From NCBI RefSeq assembly GCF_001429045.1, contig NZ_LMHY01000001.1, positions 2,888 through 66,887 on the forward strand: a stretch of 64,000 nucleotides of DNA, in the 5' to 3' direction. The notes beneath the pieces were generated by a model, which ran no database searches, was not told where the DNA came from, and was given only the letters and a program-made list of their open reading frames with translations. The translations under genes were made by a program, and so were the position numbers. Below, one piece after another: positions 38,336 to 48,390 of this stretch. The first letter of the stretch is position 1. Each line of letters starts with the position of its first letter. This DNA comes from Pseudomonas sp. Root71. GTDB lineage: Bacteria > Pseudomonadota > Gammaproteobacteria > Pseudomonadales > Pseudomonadaceae.

Positions 38336-40474
38336 TCAGGCCGGAATCGCCTTGGCCTTCGCCTCTCTACCCCAAACCCGATGCTGCCCTATTGCAGCCA
38401 AAAACGGTTTGATCAATTTCGCATCCGCACCCACGATCAACCCCGCATCAGCCTCCAGCTTCAACACATCCAGCAACTGCTTCGCCTCGCCCTGCAACGC
38501 GATAGCCTTCAGATGCTTGTATGCCTCCAGCAGGTAATGCAGTGCCACTCCGTCAGTGCTCAGCGCCTTGATCGACGCGGCTCCGCCCGGCACGAACACC
38601 GCATCGAACGCCACCGAAGGAGAACCTTCCATCGAAGCTTCGACCGCAAGGGTTTTGCCATCAGCCGTTTTGACTGGCGCCGAACTCGGCCCTAACAGTA
38701 TCCCGTGGGCCCCCTCCGCTTTCAGCGCTTTCTTCATTGCAGCGATCGAGGCGCCATCGACACCGTTCGCCGCCAAAATCGCAATTTTTCGCGTCTTGAT
38801 GTTTTCCGGCAACAGATTGGCCTGGCTCAATGCCGGTGAATGATCCAGCGCGGTTTTGCGCACCTCGACGGTTCCTCGACTGGGCGCAGGCAATCCAAGG
38901 TTCTGCGCCACGCGCCTGGCCAATTCCAGATCGATATTGACGAGGATTTCGTTCACTTCCCGGGCGCGGATCGCCTCACGCTCGACTTTGCCCAGCTCAA
39001 AGCTATAGGCCGAGATGATGTGCTCTCGTTCATGCTCACTCATGCTGTGGAAAAACAAGCGAGCCTGGGAGAAGTGGTCCGCGAACGATTCGCTGCGCTG
39101 GCGAATCTTATTGGCGTCGATGCGCTCCGGGTAGCTATCGAACCCGCCGTTCTGAGCGGAAGCAGGCGTTTCTTTTGGCCAGCCGCCATCAATGGAGTTC
39201 GGCTCATAGGAGGCACGTCCTTTGTCGATAGTGGTGCGGTGCTGCGCATCCCGCTGGCCGTTGTGGAAGGGTGACACCGGACGGTTAATCGGGATCTCGT
39301 GAAAGTTTGGTCCGCCGAGTCGGCTGATTTGCGTGTCGGTGTAGGAAAACAACCGACCTTGCAGCAGAGGATCGTTGGAAAAGTCGATCCCCGGGACGAT
39401 ATGTCCGGGACAAAAGGCAACCTGCTCGGTTTCGGCGAAGAAATTGTCCGGATTGCGGTTCAGCACCATCTTGCCCAACGGCGTGATAGGGACCAACTCT
39501 TCGGGGATCAGCTTGGTGGGGTCGAGAATGTCGAAATCGAAGGCATGTTCGTTTTCTTCTTCGATGACCTGCACCCCCAACTCCCACTCCGGATAGTCGC
39601 CGATCTCGATCGACTCCCACAGATCACGACGGTGGTAGTCGACATCTTTTCCCGCAAGCTTCTGCGCTTCGTCCCACACCAACGAGCAAGTGCCGGCCGT
39701 GGGGCGCCAGTGGAATTTGACGAACCGCGATTTTCCTTCGGCGTTGATCAGGCGGAAGGTATGCACACCGAAGCCCTGCATGCTGCGCAGACTTTTCGGG
39801 ATCGCCCGGTCGGACATCGCCCACATCACCATGTGCGCCGATTCCGGCACCAGCGAGACAAAGTCCCAGAAGGTGTCATGGGCCGAGCCCCCGGTAGGGA
39901 TTTCGTTGTGCGGCTCGGGTTTGACCGCATGCACGAAATCGGGAAACTTGATGGCGTCCTGAATGAAGAACACCGGCATATTGTTGCCCACCAGGTCGAA
40001 GTTGCCTTCGTCGGTGAAGAACTTCACCGCGAAACCTCGTACGTCGCGCACGGTATCGCCTGACCCTCGCGGCCCCTGCACCGTGGAAAAACGCACGAAG
40101 ACCGGGGTTTTCTTCGCCGGATCCTGCAGGAAACCGGCCTTGGTCAGCACAGAGTGGTTTTCATAACTCTGGAAGTAACCATGGGCACCGGTCCCGCGAG
40201 CGTGAACGATGCGCTCCGGGATCCGCTCGTGATCAAAATGCGTGATCTTTTCACGCATGATGAAATCTTCCAGCAAAGACGGCCCGCGGCCCCCGGCCTT
40301 CAGGGTGTTCTGGTTGTCCGCCACCTTCACGCCCTGGTTGGTGCGCAAGGCCTGCTCAGTGGCATCGGAGCGAAATGTTTCCAGGCTGTCGAGCTTGGCA
40401 TTGGTGTTGTGGCGGTCCGGGGTATCGGACCCGGCCAGGGCACTCTGGGTGGCGGCAGGCTTCTTGATACTCAT
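38336..40474 (-). CDS. katE: Catalase HPII (large-subunit, clade II)
   Basis: A 712-residue catalase that dismutates hydrogen peroxide. The distal histidine is H91 in [14 protein letters not shown], the partner Asn N164 in [10 protein letters not shown], and the proximal heme tyrosine is in [19 protein letters not shown]. The C-terminal 150 residues form the DJ-1/PfpI-like domain of large catalases ([35 protein letters not shown]). E. coli KatE is RpoS-dependent and uses heme d. The start has GAGGAG 10 bases upstream. It sits between znuB-linked and met genes, a place where PAO1 as I recall has no catalase. Confidence 0.96.
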   Translation of the reverse strand: MSIKKPAATQSALAGSDTPDRHNTNAKLDSLETFRSDATEQALRTNQGVKVADNQNTLKAGGRGPSLLEDFIMREKITHFDHERIPERIVHARGTGAHGYFQSYENHSVLTKAGFLQDPAKKTPVFVRFSTVQGPRGSGDTVRDVRGFAVKFFTDEGNFDLVGNNMPVFFIQDAIKFPDFVHAVKPEPHNEIPTGGSAHDTFWDFVSLVPESAHMVMWAMSDRAIPKSLRSMQGFGVHTFRLINAEGKSRFVKFHWRPTAGTCSLVWDEAQKLAGKDVDYHRRDLWESIEIGDYPEWELGVQVIEEENEHAFDFDILDPTKLIPEELVPITPLGKMVLNRNPDNFFAETEQVAFCPGHIVPGIDFSNDPLLQGRLFSYTDTQISRLGGPNFHEIPINRPVSPFHNGQRDAQHRTTIDKGRASYEPNSIDGGWPKETPASAQNGGFDSYPERIDANKIRQRSESFADHFSQARLFFHSMSEHEREHIISAYSFELGKVEREAIRAREVNEILVNIDLELARRVAQNLGLPAPSRGTVEVRKTALDHSPALSQANLLPENIKTRKIAILAANGVDGASIAAMKKALKAEGAHGILLGPSSAPVKTADGKTLAVEASMEGSPSVAFDAVFVPGGAASIKALSTDGVALHYLLEAYKHLKAIALQGEAKQLLDVLKLEADAGLIVGADAKLIKPFLAAIGQHRVWGREAKAKAIPA

Positions 40475-40684
40475 CAGGCGTGAACTCCTCAGGCGTATTC
40501 CAGTGGCCTAAGTAGTGACTGACGTATTTCTTCAGCCGTTCCTTTTTTCTGACCTTTGATCGCGTTATTGCCAAATGACAGGACAAATGCGAAATAAATG
40601 CTAAGAACCTCTATACGGACAGGCTAAAATGCGCGCCCGGCTAACCGCTGATCCTTTTCTAACGCGCCCCACAAGGTTCGCTAC

Positions 40685-41692
40685 GTGATCGAGTTTCAAA
40701 ACGTCCATAAAACCTACCGCGTCGCCGGTAAGGAAATCCCCGCCCTGCATCCGACCAGTCTGACGATTGAGAACGGGCAGGTTTACGGCTTGATCGGTCA
40801 TTCCGGCGCAGGAAAAAGTACCCTGCTGCGTCTGATCAATCGCCTGGAAAACGCCAGCGGCGGCAAGATCATCGTCGACGGTGAGGAAGTCACCGCTCTA
40901 GACGCCAACGGCCTGCGCCGCTTCCGTCAGCAGGTCGGGATGATTTTCCAGCACTTCAACCTGCTGGCCTCCAAGACTGTCGCCGACAACGTGGCGCTGC
41001 CGCTGACCCTGGCCGGCGAACTGTCGCGCAGCGAGATCGATTCCCGCGTGGCCGAGTTGCTGGCGCGAGTCGGTTTGTCCGACCACGCCAAAAAGTACCC
41101 GGCGCAATTATCCGGCGGGCAGAAGCAGCGTGTCGGCATTGCCCGTGCGCTGGCGACCAAGCCGAAAATCCTGCTGTGCGACGAAGCCACCAGCGCCCTC
41201 GACCCGCAAACCACCGCGTCGGTCCTGCAATTGCTGGCCGAGATCAATCGCGAGCTGAAACTGACCATCGTCTTGATCACCCACGAGATGGATGTGATCC
41301 GCCGGGTCTGCGACCAGGTAGCCGTGATGGACGCCGGCGTGATCGTCGAGCAAGGCTCGGTGGCCGAGGTGTTCCTGCATCCGAAGCACCCGACCACCAA
41401 GCGCTTCGTGCAAGAAGACGAGCAGATCGACGAAAGCGAACAGCGTGACGACTTCGCTCACGTGCCGGGGCGCATCTTGCGTCTGACCTTCCAGGGCGAA
41501 GCGACCTACGCGCCTCTGCTGGGCACTGTCGCCCGGGAAACCGGTGTGGACTACAGCATCCTGGCCGGTCGTATCGACCGCATCAAAGACATCCCTTACG
41601 GGCAACTGACCCTGGCCGTGACCGGCGGTGACATGGAAGCGGCCTTTGCCCGCTTCACCGCAGCCGACGTCCACATGGAGGTGCTGCGCTAA
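40685..41692 (+). CDS. metN: Methionine ABC transporter ATP-binding protein MetN
   Basis: A 335-residue ATPase from a GTG start (AAGG about 8 bases upstream). It has Walker [10 protein letters not shown], signature LSGGQKQR, Walker [13 protein letters not shown] and the H-loop LITHEMD. The C-terminal NIL domain (about 265-335) senses methionine and inhibits transport. It is the first gene of metNIQ and overlaps metI by one base. It imports D- and L-methionine. Confidence 0.95.
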   Translation: MIEFQNVHKTYRVAGKEIPALHPTSLTIENGQVYGLIGHSGAGKSTLLRLINRLENASGGKIIVDGEEVTALDANGLRRFRQQVGMIFQHFNLLASKTVADNVALPLTLAGELSRSEIDSRVAELLARVGLSDHAKKYPAQLSGGQKQRVGIARALATKPKILLCDEATSALDPQTTASVLQLLAEINRELKLTIVLITHEMDVIRRVCDQVAVMDAGVIVEQGSVAEVFLHPKHPTTKRFVQEDEQIDESEQRDDFAHVPGRILRLTFQGEATYAPLLGTVARETGVDYSILAGRIDRIKDIPYGQLTLAVTGGDMEAAFARFTAADVHMEVLR

Positions 41693-42366
41693 TGGAAGCC
41701 CTGACAAGTTTCTTCGCCAATATCGACTGGTTCGAAATCTGGCTGGCCACTGGCGACACGATGCTGATGCTCGGCGGTTCGCTGCTGTTCACCGTGTTGC
41801 TCGGTTTGCCCCTGGGTGTTCTGCTGTTCCTGTGCAGCCCGCGCCAGTTGCTGGAAGCCAAAGGCGTCTACGCGATGTTGTCGCTGGTGGTGAACATCCT
41901 GCGTTCGCTGCCGTTCATCATCCTGTTGATCGTGATGATCCCGTTCACCGTGTTGATCACCGGCACGTCCCTCGGTGTCGCCGGTGCGATCCCGCCACTG
42001 GTGGTGGGTGCCACGCCGTTCTTCGCACGCCTGGTGGAAACCGCCCTGCGTGAAGTGGATCGCGGCATCATCGAAGCGACCCAGGCCATGGGCGCGACCA
42101 CGCGACAGATCATCACCAATGCCTTGCTGCCGGAGGCTCGTCCGGGCATCTTCGCAGCAATTACGGTGACAGCCATTACACTGGTGTCCTACACGGCGAT
42201 GGCCGGTGTCGTGGGCGCCGGTGGTCTGGGTGACCTGGCGATCCGCTTCGGCTACCAGCGTTTCCAGACCGATGTGATGGTGGTGACCGTGGTGTTGCTG
42301 CTGGTACTCGTTCAGGTACTGCAAACCGTTGGCGACAAATTGGTCGTCCACTTTTCCCGTAAGTAA
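41692..42366 (+). CDS. metI: Methionine ABC transporter permease MetI
   Basis: A 224-residue permease with five to six helices and the binding-protein-dependent transport motif EAATQAMGATTRQIITNALLPEARPGI-like EAA loop (EATQAMGATTRQIITNALLPEA). The start ATG shares its A with the metN stop (TAATG). Confidence 0.95.
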   Translation: MEALTSFFANIDWFEIWLATGDTMLMLGGSLLFTVLLGLPLGVLLFLCSPRQLLEAKGVYAMLSLVVNILRSLPFIILLIVMIPFTVLITGTSLGVAGAIPPLVVGATPFFARLVETALREVDRGIIEATQAMGATTRQIITNALLPEARPGIFAAITVTAITLVSYTAMAGVVGAGGLGDLAIRFGYQRFQTDVMVVTVVLLLVLVQVLQTVGDKLVVHFSRK

Positions 42367-42439
42367 GACATGAGCCGGCCATTCGCTGGCAGGTGCCAAA
42401 CGGGCACCGCAAGCGGGCACCTCACATGGAGTTAGCTGA

Positions 42440-43210
42440 ATGAAAAAACTACTCGTGGCCTTCGCGGCCGTTGCGGCATTCTCTGCCCACGCTGAAACCC
42501 TGACCGTCGCAGCCACCCCGGTTCCGCACGCCGAGATCCTCGAATTCGTGAAGCCGACGCTGGCCAAAGAAGGCGTGGACCTGAAGGTCAAGGTATTCAC
42601 CGACTACATTCAGCCGAACGTGCAGGTCGCGGAAAAACGCCTGGACGCCAACTTCTTCCAGCACCAGCCGTACCTGGATGAGTTCAACAAGGCCAAGGGC
42701 ACCCACCTGGTTTCCGTGGCCGGCGTGCACCTGGAGCCCCTGGGCGCTTACTCCAGCAAGTACAAGACCATTGCCGAACTGCCTGGCGGTGCCAACGTGG
42801 TGATCCCGAACGACGCCACCAACGGCGGCCGTGCGCTGTTGTTGATGGCCAAGGCCGGCCTGATCAAGTTGAAGGATTCGAACAACATCCTGTCGACCGT
42901 GAAAGACATTACCGAGAACACCAAGGACCTGAAAATCCGCGAACTGGAAGCCGCGACCATCCCGCGCGTGCTGACCCAGGTCGACCTGGCGCTGATCAAC
43001 ACCAACTACGCGCTGGAAGCCAAGCTTGATCCGGCCAAGGACGCGCTGTTCATCGAAGGCAGCGACTCGCCTTACGTGAACATCCTGGTGGCTCGCCCGG
43101 ACGACAAGGACAGCGATGCGATGAAGAAGCTGGTCGCTGCCCTGCACAGCCCGCAAGTGAAGGCCTTCATTCTCGAGAAGTACAAAGGCGCGGTGGTGCC
43201 GGCGTTCTGA
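42440..43210 (+). CDS. metQ: Methionine ABC transporter substrate-binding protein MetQ
   Basis: A 256-residue NlpA-family protein, ETLTVAATPVPHAEILEFVKPTLAKEGVDLKVKVFTDYIQPN, with the ligand loop LDANFFQHQPYLDEFNK. The signal peptide (MKKLLVAFAAVAAFSAHA) is type I without a lipobox cysteine, so this MetQ should be soluble in the periplasm, unlike the E. coli lipoprotein. It follows metI by 73 bases and is closed by a strong terminator. Confidence 0.94.
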   Translation: MKKLLVAFAAVAAFSAHAETLTVAATPVPHAEILEFVKPTLAKEGVDLKVKVFTDYIQPNVQVAEKRLDANFFQHQPYLDEFNKAKGTHLVSVAGVHLEPLGAYSSKYKTIAELPGGANVVIPNDATNGGRALLLMAKAGLIKLKDSNNILSTVKDITENTKDLKIRELEAATIPRVLTQVDLALINTNYALEAKLDPAKDALFIEGSDSPYVNILVARPDDKDSDAMKKLVAALHSPQVKAFILEKYKGAVVPAF

Positions 43211-43226
43211 TCGAACTGCTGCAACG

Positions 43227-43257
43227 AAAAAGGGGACGCCAAGTGCGTCCCTTTTTT
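43227..43257 (+). terminator. Terminator after metNIQ
   Basis: AAAAAGGGGACGC-CAAGT-GCGTCCCTTTTTT, a stem of 8 or more bp followed by six T, between metQ and the convergent sco1. Confidence 0.93.
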
Positions 43258-43286
43258 GTGCCTTGAAATATAGACCCCTGTGTCAC

Positions 43287-43922
43287 TTAGTTGCGCTTGA
43301 GCATCACCGGCAACTGCGCCACCAACTTCGCATTATTCAACGGCGCCCGAATAAACCCGCGCTGAGTGCCATCCGGTCCGATGACAGCGAGGTTACCGCT
43401 GTGGTCAACGGTGTAGTTCGGCTTGCTGGTGTCCGCCGGAATGAACGGAATGCTCACCGCGTTGGCGATCTTTTGCAGCTCATCGGTCGACGCCGGGGTC
43501 AGGCCGATGAACTGCGGGTCGAAGTAGCCCAGGTATTGCTTGAGTTGCTTGGGCGTATCGCGATTGGGGTCGATGCTGACCAGCACGATTTGCAGTTTAT
43601 CCACAGCCTCTGGTGGCAACTCGCTCTTGATCTGCCGCAACTGGGCGAGGGTGGTCGGGCAGATGTCCGGGCAGAAGGTGTAGCCGAAGAACAGCAGGCT
43701 CCACTTGCCTTTCAATTCGTTGATCGCGACCGGCTGGCCGTCCTGATTGGTCATCGTCACGTCCGGCAGATTACGGCTCTGCGGCAGCAAGATGATGCCG
43801 GCGTCGATCAGCGCCGTCGGATCGCCCTGGTTTTTCCCGGACAGCACCTTGTTGACGGTCAGGCCCAGGATCAATGCAACCAGGGCGACGAGTATGAAGA
43901 CGGTTTTCTGGGTTCGAGTCAT
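43287..43922 (-). CDS. SCO1/SenC copper chaperone for cytochrome oxidase assembly
   Basis: A 211-residue thioredoxin-fold protein with one N-terminal membrane anchor. The copper motif is CPDIC in [15 protein letters not shown], with the distant histidine in YTVDHSG. It delivers copper to the CuA centre of oxidase subunit II. It overlaps the ctaB stop by 4 bases (ATGA) as the last gene of the cox cluster. A longer frame through ctaB is out of frame with it and is not used. Confidence 0.94.
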   Translation of the reverse strand: MTRTQKTVFILVALVALILGLTVNKVLSGKNQGDPTALIDAGIILLPQSRNLPDVTMTNQDGQPVAINELKGKWSLLFFGYTFCPDICPTTLAQLRQIKSELPPEAVDKLQIVLVSIDPNRDTPKQLKQYLGYFDPQFIGLTPASTDELQKIANAVSIPFIPADTSKPNYTVDHSGNLAVIGPDGTQRGFIRAPLNNAKLVAQLPVMLKRN

Positions 43923-44818
43923 AGGTTCAACAATAGATAGTGGTCTACGAGCAGGGCGATAAACAACAGGAACAAGTAGTAAATAGAGTACTTGAACGTG
44001 TTGATCGCCGCGTGCGGCCGAGTGCCACGGTACAGCACCACGGCCCATTGCAGAAACCGCGCGCCCAGCCCGAGCGCGCAGACCAGGTAGAGAGTGCCGC
44101 TCATGTGGATCACATAAGGCATCAGGCTGACGGCAAGCAATGCGAAGGTATAAAGCAGGATGTGAATCTTGGTGTAGTGCTCGCCATGGGTGACCGGCAG
44201 CATCGGGATGTCGGCCTTGGCGTATTCCTCCTTGCGATGGATCGCCAGCGCCCAGAAGTGCGGCGGGGTCCAGGCGAAGATGATCAGCACCAGCAGCAGC
44301 GGTTCGGCGCTGACGTGACCGGTGGCGGCGGTCCAGCCGAGCAATGGCGGCGCGGCACCGGCCAGCCCCCCGATGACGATGTTCTGCGGAGTCGCGCGCT
44401 TGAGGAATCCGGTGTAGACCACCGCATAGCCAAGCAATGAGGCGAGGGTCAGCCACGCGGTCAGCGGGTTGGTGAACGCCAGCAGCATGGCTTGCCCGAG
44501 GACCGCCAATACCAGCGCGAACGTCAGCGCAGCGGTCGGCGAAACCCGGCCTTCGGCGAGCGGCCGTTTGTGGGTGCGCGCCATCAACGCGTCGATGCGC
44601 CGGTCCACCACATGATTGACCGCCGCCGCGCCACCGGCACACAGGGCGATGCCCAGGTTGCCGAAAATCAGCACCGTCCATGGCACCCCGGCGCGGGTCG
44701 CAAGGAACATCCCCACCAGTGAAGTGATGAGCATCAGCACCACGACTTTGGGTTTGGTCAGTTCCAGGTAGTCACGCCAGATCGCCTGACTGGGACGTTC
44801 GCCGATCAGAATCGCCAT
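43919..44818 (-). CDS. cyoE: Protoheme IX farnesyltransferase (heme O synthase)
   Basis: A 299-residue UbiA-family membrane prenyltransferase with nine helices. It has the Asp-rich motif [27 protein letters not shown] and second loop [16 protein letters not shown]. It adds the farnesyl tail to heme b to give heme O for the aa3 oxidase. Often called CtaB in this context. It overlaps ctaA by 13 bases. Confidence 0.96.
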   Translation of the reverse strand: MAILIGERPSQAIWRDYLELTKPKVVVLMLITSLVGMFLATRAGVPWTVLIFGNLGIALCAGGAAAVNHVVDRRIDALMARTHKRPLAEGRVSPTAALTFALVLAVLGQAMLLAFTNPLTAWLTLASLLGYAVVYTGFLKRATPQNIVIGGLAGAAPPLLGWTAATGHVSAEPLLLVLIIFAWTPPHFWALAIHRKEEYAKADIPMLPVTHGEHYTKIHILLYTFALLAVSLMPYVIHMSGTLYLVCALGLGARFLQWAVVLYRGTRPHAAINTFKYSIYYLFLLFIALLVDHYLLLNL

Positions 44819-45876
44819 GGCATCTCTCCTTTTATTGTTATGGGCCCGGCTGAGTGTTTACGCGGGCTGAAGTGCCAGCGCGCTTGCTTGACCCGGACCA
44901 GACTGGTTCGGGCGTGGTAGTTGACCAACACCATGGTCAGCAACAGCGCCGCGCCGCCCGCGTTATGCGCAACGGCCACCGGCAGCGGCAGATGGAACAG
45001 CACATTGCTGATGCCCAGGGTGATTTGTGCGCCAAGGGCAATCAGCACCAGGCCTGCCAGGCGCGTCATGCCGACTGTTTTCAGTTGCCAGGCCAGACCG
45101 AGTAGCACCAAAGTCACCAACAGGGCGCCAATACGGTGAGTCAGGTGAATCGCAGTACGAGCATCGCTGTCCAGTTGCCCGCCGAGGTAGTTCGGGCCGA
45201 TGTGCTGGGTCAGGTGAAAGCCGTTGGCGAAGTCCGCCGGTGGCAACCACTGGCCGTGGCAGGTCGGGAAGTCGATACAGGCCACCGCGGCATAATTGGA
45301 ACTGACCCAGCCCCCGAGGGCGATTTGCCCGATCACCAGCAACAGCCCCGCCGTCGCCCAGTGCTGTAAACGTCGTGGCACAGTCAGCGCCGGCAGCACA
45401 CCGGACAGGCGCAAGGTCAGCAGAAACAACAGGCTCAAGGTCGCGAAGCCGCCCAGTAAATGCCCGGTGACCACCTGCGGCCAGAGCTTTAGCGTTACCG
45501 TCCACATGCCGAACGCGGCCTGGCCAAGAACCACCGCCAACAGAAACAACGGCAGCTTCACCGGTTGCCCGGGATGGCGGCGATGCACCCACGCACGACC
45601 GGCCAACACCGCGATCAACAGCCCCAGCGTGCCCGCGAAGTAGCGGTGGACCATCTCGTTCCAGCCCTTGTGGGCCTCGACCGGAGCGTCCGGGAAATGC
45701 AATTCGGCATGGGCCAGCTGGGCTTCGCTTTTCGGTACGCTGATGAAGCCATAGCAGCCGGGCCAGTCCGGGCAGCCGAGGCCGGCGTGGGTCAGGCGGG
45801 TGTAGGCGCCGAGCAACACCACAATCAGTGCCAGCAAGGTGGCAAACAACGCGAGGCGAAATCCAGGCTTGGCCAT
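44806..45876 (-). CDS. ctaA: Heme A synthase (COX15/CtaA)
   Basis: A 356-residue membrane protein with eight helices. It has conserved histidines in [51 protein letters not shown] and [13 protein letters not shown], and the disulfide pair [10 protein letters not shown] near the N-terminus. It oxidises the C8 methyl of heme O to a formyl group. It overlaps cyoE. Confidence 0.95.
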   Translation of the reverse strand: MAKPGFRLALFATLLALIVVLLGAYTRLTHAGLGCPDWPGCYGFISVPKSEAQLAHAELHFPDAPVEAHKGWNEMVHRYFAGTLGLLIAVLAGRAWVHRRHPGQPVKLPLFLLAVVLGQAAFGMWTVTLKLWPQVVTGHLLGGFATLSLLFLLTLRLSGVLPALTVPRRLQHWATAGLLLVIGQIALGGWVSSNYAAVACIDFPTCHGQWLPPADFANGFHLTQHIGPNYLGGQLDSDARTAIHLTHRIGALLVTLVLLGLAWQLKTVGMTRLAGLVLIALGAQITLGISNVLFHLPLPVAVAHNAGGAALLLTMVLVNYHARTSLVRVKQARWHFSPRKHSAGPITIKGEMPWRF

Positions 45877-45886
45877 GACGATGCCC

Positions 45887-46480
45887 TTATCCGATGTTCG
45901 ACAGTTTCAGCAGGTGGCGCAGATCGTTGAGCAGGTCCTTGCCCTTTACCGACGGGTCGTAGCGCAGCACCAGATTGCCGTGGGGGTCGATGATCCACAG
46001 ATGCGGCGTGTCATTGCTCTGGGCGCCTTTAGTGTAGGCAGGCAAGTCCAGCGAATAGCGTTGCAACTGCGGGTACTCGCGTTGAAGTTTAGACTCGTAA
46101 TCGCTGTTCAGCGTCTGCGCAGCGGCCAATGCATGACTGGCGCGGGACGCATCGCGGCCCAGGCCGATCTGGATTTGCCGCGCCAGATACACCAGTTGCT
46201 GACAATCCACCGCGCAATCCTTGGGCGCGGTCACCAGTATCTGCCAACGCTCTTCCTGTGCCTGCACGCCGATGTCCGCACGGGTCTGGCCGTTGCCGAT
46301 CAGTTCGCCGTGATAACTGCGGCCCTCGGGCACCCAGAAATTCAGCTTGTACATGCCGGTGGCGAGGATCATCGGACCGATCACCCCGAGCAGGATCAGC
46401 AGCAGTTGCATACGGCCCTTGCGGCGGTTCACCGACGGTTTCGCCTCAGACATGCTGGGTGGATTCATGGCCGCTCCCAT
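45887..46480 (-). CDS. Hypothetical cox-cluster protein with one membrane helix
   Basis: A 197-residue protein with a single N-terminal helix (about 26-42) and a periplasmic domain, EGRSYHGELIGNGQTRADIGVQAQEERWQILVTAPKDCAVDCQQLVYLARQ. The pattern resembles a thioredoxin-fold SCO-like domain without the copper motif (LWIIDPHGNLVLRYDPS). Conserved between surf1 and ctaA in Pseudomonas (PAO1 PA0111 in place). AAGGAG supports the ATG at 46480, which overlaps surf1 by 35 bases; later ATGs exist at 46468 and 46453. Role in oxidase assembly is inference. Confidence 0.82.
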   Translation of the reverse strand: MGAAMNPPSMSEAKPSVNRRKGRMQLLLILLGVIGPMILATGMYKLNFWVPEGRSYHGELIGNGQTRADIGVQAQEERWQILVTAPKDCAVDCQQLVYLARQIQIGLGRDASRASHALAAAQTLNSDYESKLQREYPQLQRYSLDLPAYTKGAQSNDTPHLWIIDPHGNLVLRYDPSVKGKDLLNDLRHLLKLSNIG

Positions 46481-47186
46481 GGTGTTTCTCCTTTGCGTTG
46501 TGCCAGCCGAGATAGAGATAAAGGCCGAACAGGGCGATCGCCATGGCGAACCACTGCACGGCATAAGCGATGTGTTTTTCCGGACCCATGGCGACTACGG
46601 GCCAGTCGGCCTGATAGGTGGCGGGGCCGGTTTCGGCGCGCAGTTCGTAGGCAAAGCCTTCGCGGTTCAGTGCTGTCCAGAGCTTGTCTGGCTCAACGGC
46701 CGTAATCAGCTTCGGCCATGTCAACGTTGTGGGATCTGCGTGCAATTGGAACGTCGCCCCGGGGGAGACATAGACCCACGCCTCGAGGCTGACTGCTTCG
46801 CCAGGTGTCTTGAATTGCGGTGGTGTGCGGCGCTCCGGCCAAGGCAACCAACCGCGATTGACCAGCAGCCAAAGCCCGGAGGCCTGGTCTAGAAAGGGTT
46901 GCAACAGCTCGACGCCAACCCTGCCGTTGCGTTGACTGTTGTCCAGCAGCAGGCTGTGTTCGGCATCAAACCGGCCGTACAGGTGAACCCGACGGAAGGC
47001 CGGGTCTGTCGTGTGTTGCAGTTCGGTGCTGGCCATCGGCTCAGCGGCCCGGCGCTCGGCGTAGGTTTGCAGCAGCGCGCTTTTCTCCGCGCCCCGGCTC
47101 AATTGCCAGAACCCCAGGAACACCAGTAGCGGCAGCAACAGCACCACCACCAGCGTTGGCACGATACCCGGCCGAAAGCGCTTCAT
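46446..47186 (-). CDS. SURF1 family cytochrome oxidase assembly protein
   Basis: A 246-residue protein with two terminal helices around a periplasmic domain. SURF1 motifs are FLGFWQLSRGAEKSALL, VHLYGRFDAEHSLLLDNSQRNGRVGVELLQPF, LLVNRGWLP and AYAVQWFAMAIALFGLYLYLG. SURF1 helps insert heme a into subunit I. It lies upstream of the hypothetical protein gene on the same strand and divergent to the DUF2909 gene. Confidence 0.93.
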   Translation of the reverse strand: MKRFRPGIVPTLVVVLLLPLLVFLGFWQLSRGAEKSALLQTYAERRAAEPMASTELQHTTDPAFRRVHLYGRFDAEHSLLLDNSQRNGRVGVELLQPFLDQASGLWLLVNRGWLPWPERRTPPQFKTPGEAVSLEAWVYVSPGATFQLHADPTTLTWPKLITAVEPDKLWTALNREGFAYELRAETGPATYQADWPVVAMGPEKHIAYAVQWFAMAIALFGLYLYLGWHNAKEKHHGSGHESTQHV

Positions 47187-47257
47187 GGCATCGCCAGAAA
47201 GTCGGTCATCGCGATAGCTATACTCAAGTGCATCGCTTATCCCCCCGGAGTCTCACC

Positions 47258-47461
47258 ATGCTCAAAGCAGCCATCGTCCTGATGCTGATTGCCACGGTTG
47301 TCAGCCTGTTCAGCGGCCTGTTTTTTCTGGTCAAGGACGACAGCCGCTCAAACCGCCTCGTCATTGCCTTGAGTGTGCGTGTCACTCTGGCCGCCATTAC
47401 CCTGGGCCTGATCACCTGGGGGTTTTTCAGTGGCCAGTTGGTTTCCCATGCCCCCTGGTAA
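47258..47461 (+). CDS. DUF2909 twin transmembrane protein
   Basis: A 67-residue protein with two helices, LKAAIVLMLIATVVSLFSGLFFLVKDDSRSNRLVIALSVRVTLAAITLGLITWGFFSGQL, of the DUF2909 family. It occurs in the cox cluster of many Pseudomonas, inserted on the opposite strand. CGGAG precedes the ATG. It may be an accessory oxidase subunit, which is inference. Confidence 0.85.
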   Translation: MLKAAIVLMLIATVVSLFSGLFFLVKDDSRSNRLVIALSVRVTLAAITLGLITWGFFSGQLVSHAPW

Positions 47462-47477
47462 CTAAAAGCTCACAGCC

Positions 47478-48365
47478 TCAGAGCACATAGACGAAAACAA
47501 ACAGCCCGATCCACACCACATCCACGAAGTGCCAGTACCAGGTCGCCGCTTCGAAACCGAACTGGTGCTCGTTGTCGAAGTGCCCGCGCATGATCCGCAC
47601 CAGCATCACGAACAGGATGATGGTGCCGATGGTGACGTGGGCGCCGTGGAACCCGGTGAGCATGAAGAAGGTCGCGCCGTAGATGCCCGAACCCAGGGTC
47701 AGGCCCAGTTCACGGTAGGCGTGCATGTACTCTTCGGCCTGGAAGGTGAGGAACGCACAGCCGAGCAATACGGTGAGCGCCAGCCAGAGTTTCAGTGCGC
47801 CGCGATGGCCCTTCTTCAAGGCATGGTGGGCAATGGTCACGGTCACGCTGGAACTCACCAGCAACACGGTGTTGAGCAACGGCAGGCCCCAGGGGCTGAT
47901 GACCTCCTTGGGCGGCGGAAACAGTTTCGAGTCGGGGTTGCTCAGCAGCGGCCAGGTGAACTGGAAGTTCGGCCACAGCATGTGCGCCACGCCTTTGGCG
48001 CCTTCACCACCGAGCGCCGGCCCGGAGATATGACGGACATAAAACAGCGCGCCAAAAAAGGCGATGAAGAACATCACCTCCGAGAAAATGAACCAGCTCA
48101 TGCCCCAGCGGAACGAGCGATCCATCTGTGCGCTGTACAAGCCGCCGCGACTTTCCTTGATCACCGTACCGAACCAGCCGAACAGCATGTAGGCCACCAA
48201 CAGCCCACCGACGAAAAAGATAAGCGGGCCGTGGGATTCCGGACGCGCTGCCTTCAGATCATTGAACCAGGTGGCCAGGCCAAACACCGTGACGAACATC
48301 CCGACCGTGGCGATGATCGGCCATTTGCTCTGGGCCGGGACGTAATAATGTTCATGAGTTGCCAT
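47478..48365 (-). CDS. coxC: Cytochrome c oxidase subunit III
   Basis: A 295-residue membrane protein with seven helices; CtaE/CoxC signature (WGMSWFIFSEVMFFIAFFGALFYVRH, GFHGAHVTIGTIIL, WYWHFVDVVWIGLFVFVYVL). Lipid-binding subunit of the aa3 oxidase. Downstream of ctaG with a 25-base gap. Confidence 0.96.
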   Translation of the reverse strand: MATHEHYYVPAQSKWPIIATVGMFVTVFGLATWFNDLKAARPESHGPLIFFVGGLLVAYMLFGWFGTVIKESRGGLYSAQMDRSFRWGMSWFIFSEVMFFIAFFGALFYVRHISGPALGGEGAKGVAHMLWPNFQFTWPLLSNPDSKLFPPPKEVISPWGLPLLNTVLLVSSSVTVTIAHHALKKGHRGALKLWLALTVLLGCAFLTFQAEEYMHAYRELGLTLGSGIYGATFFMLTGFHGAHVTIGTIILFVMLVRIMRGHFDNEHQFGFEAATWYWHFVDVVWIGLFVFVYVL

Positions 48366-48390
48366 TTATTGTTCTCCTTATCGGGCACGC

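Noticed and set aside
43287-44681. A 464-codon minus-strand frame running from ctaB sequence into sco1
   Set aside because: The first 250 codons are a wrong-frame reading of cyoE; the real SCO1 protein begins at 43922 with a membrane anchor.
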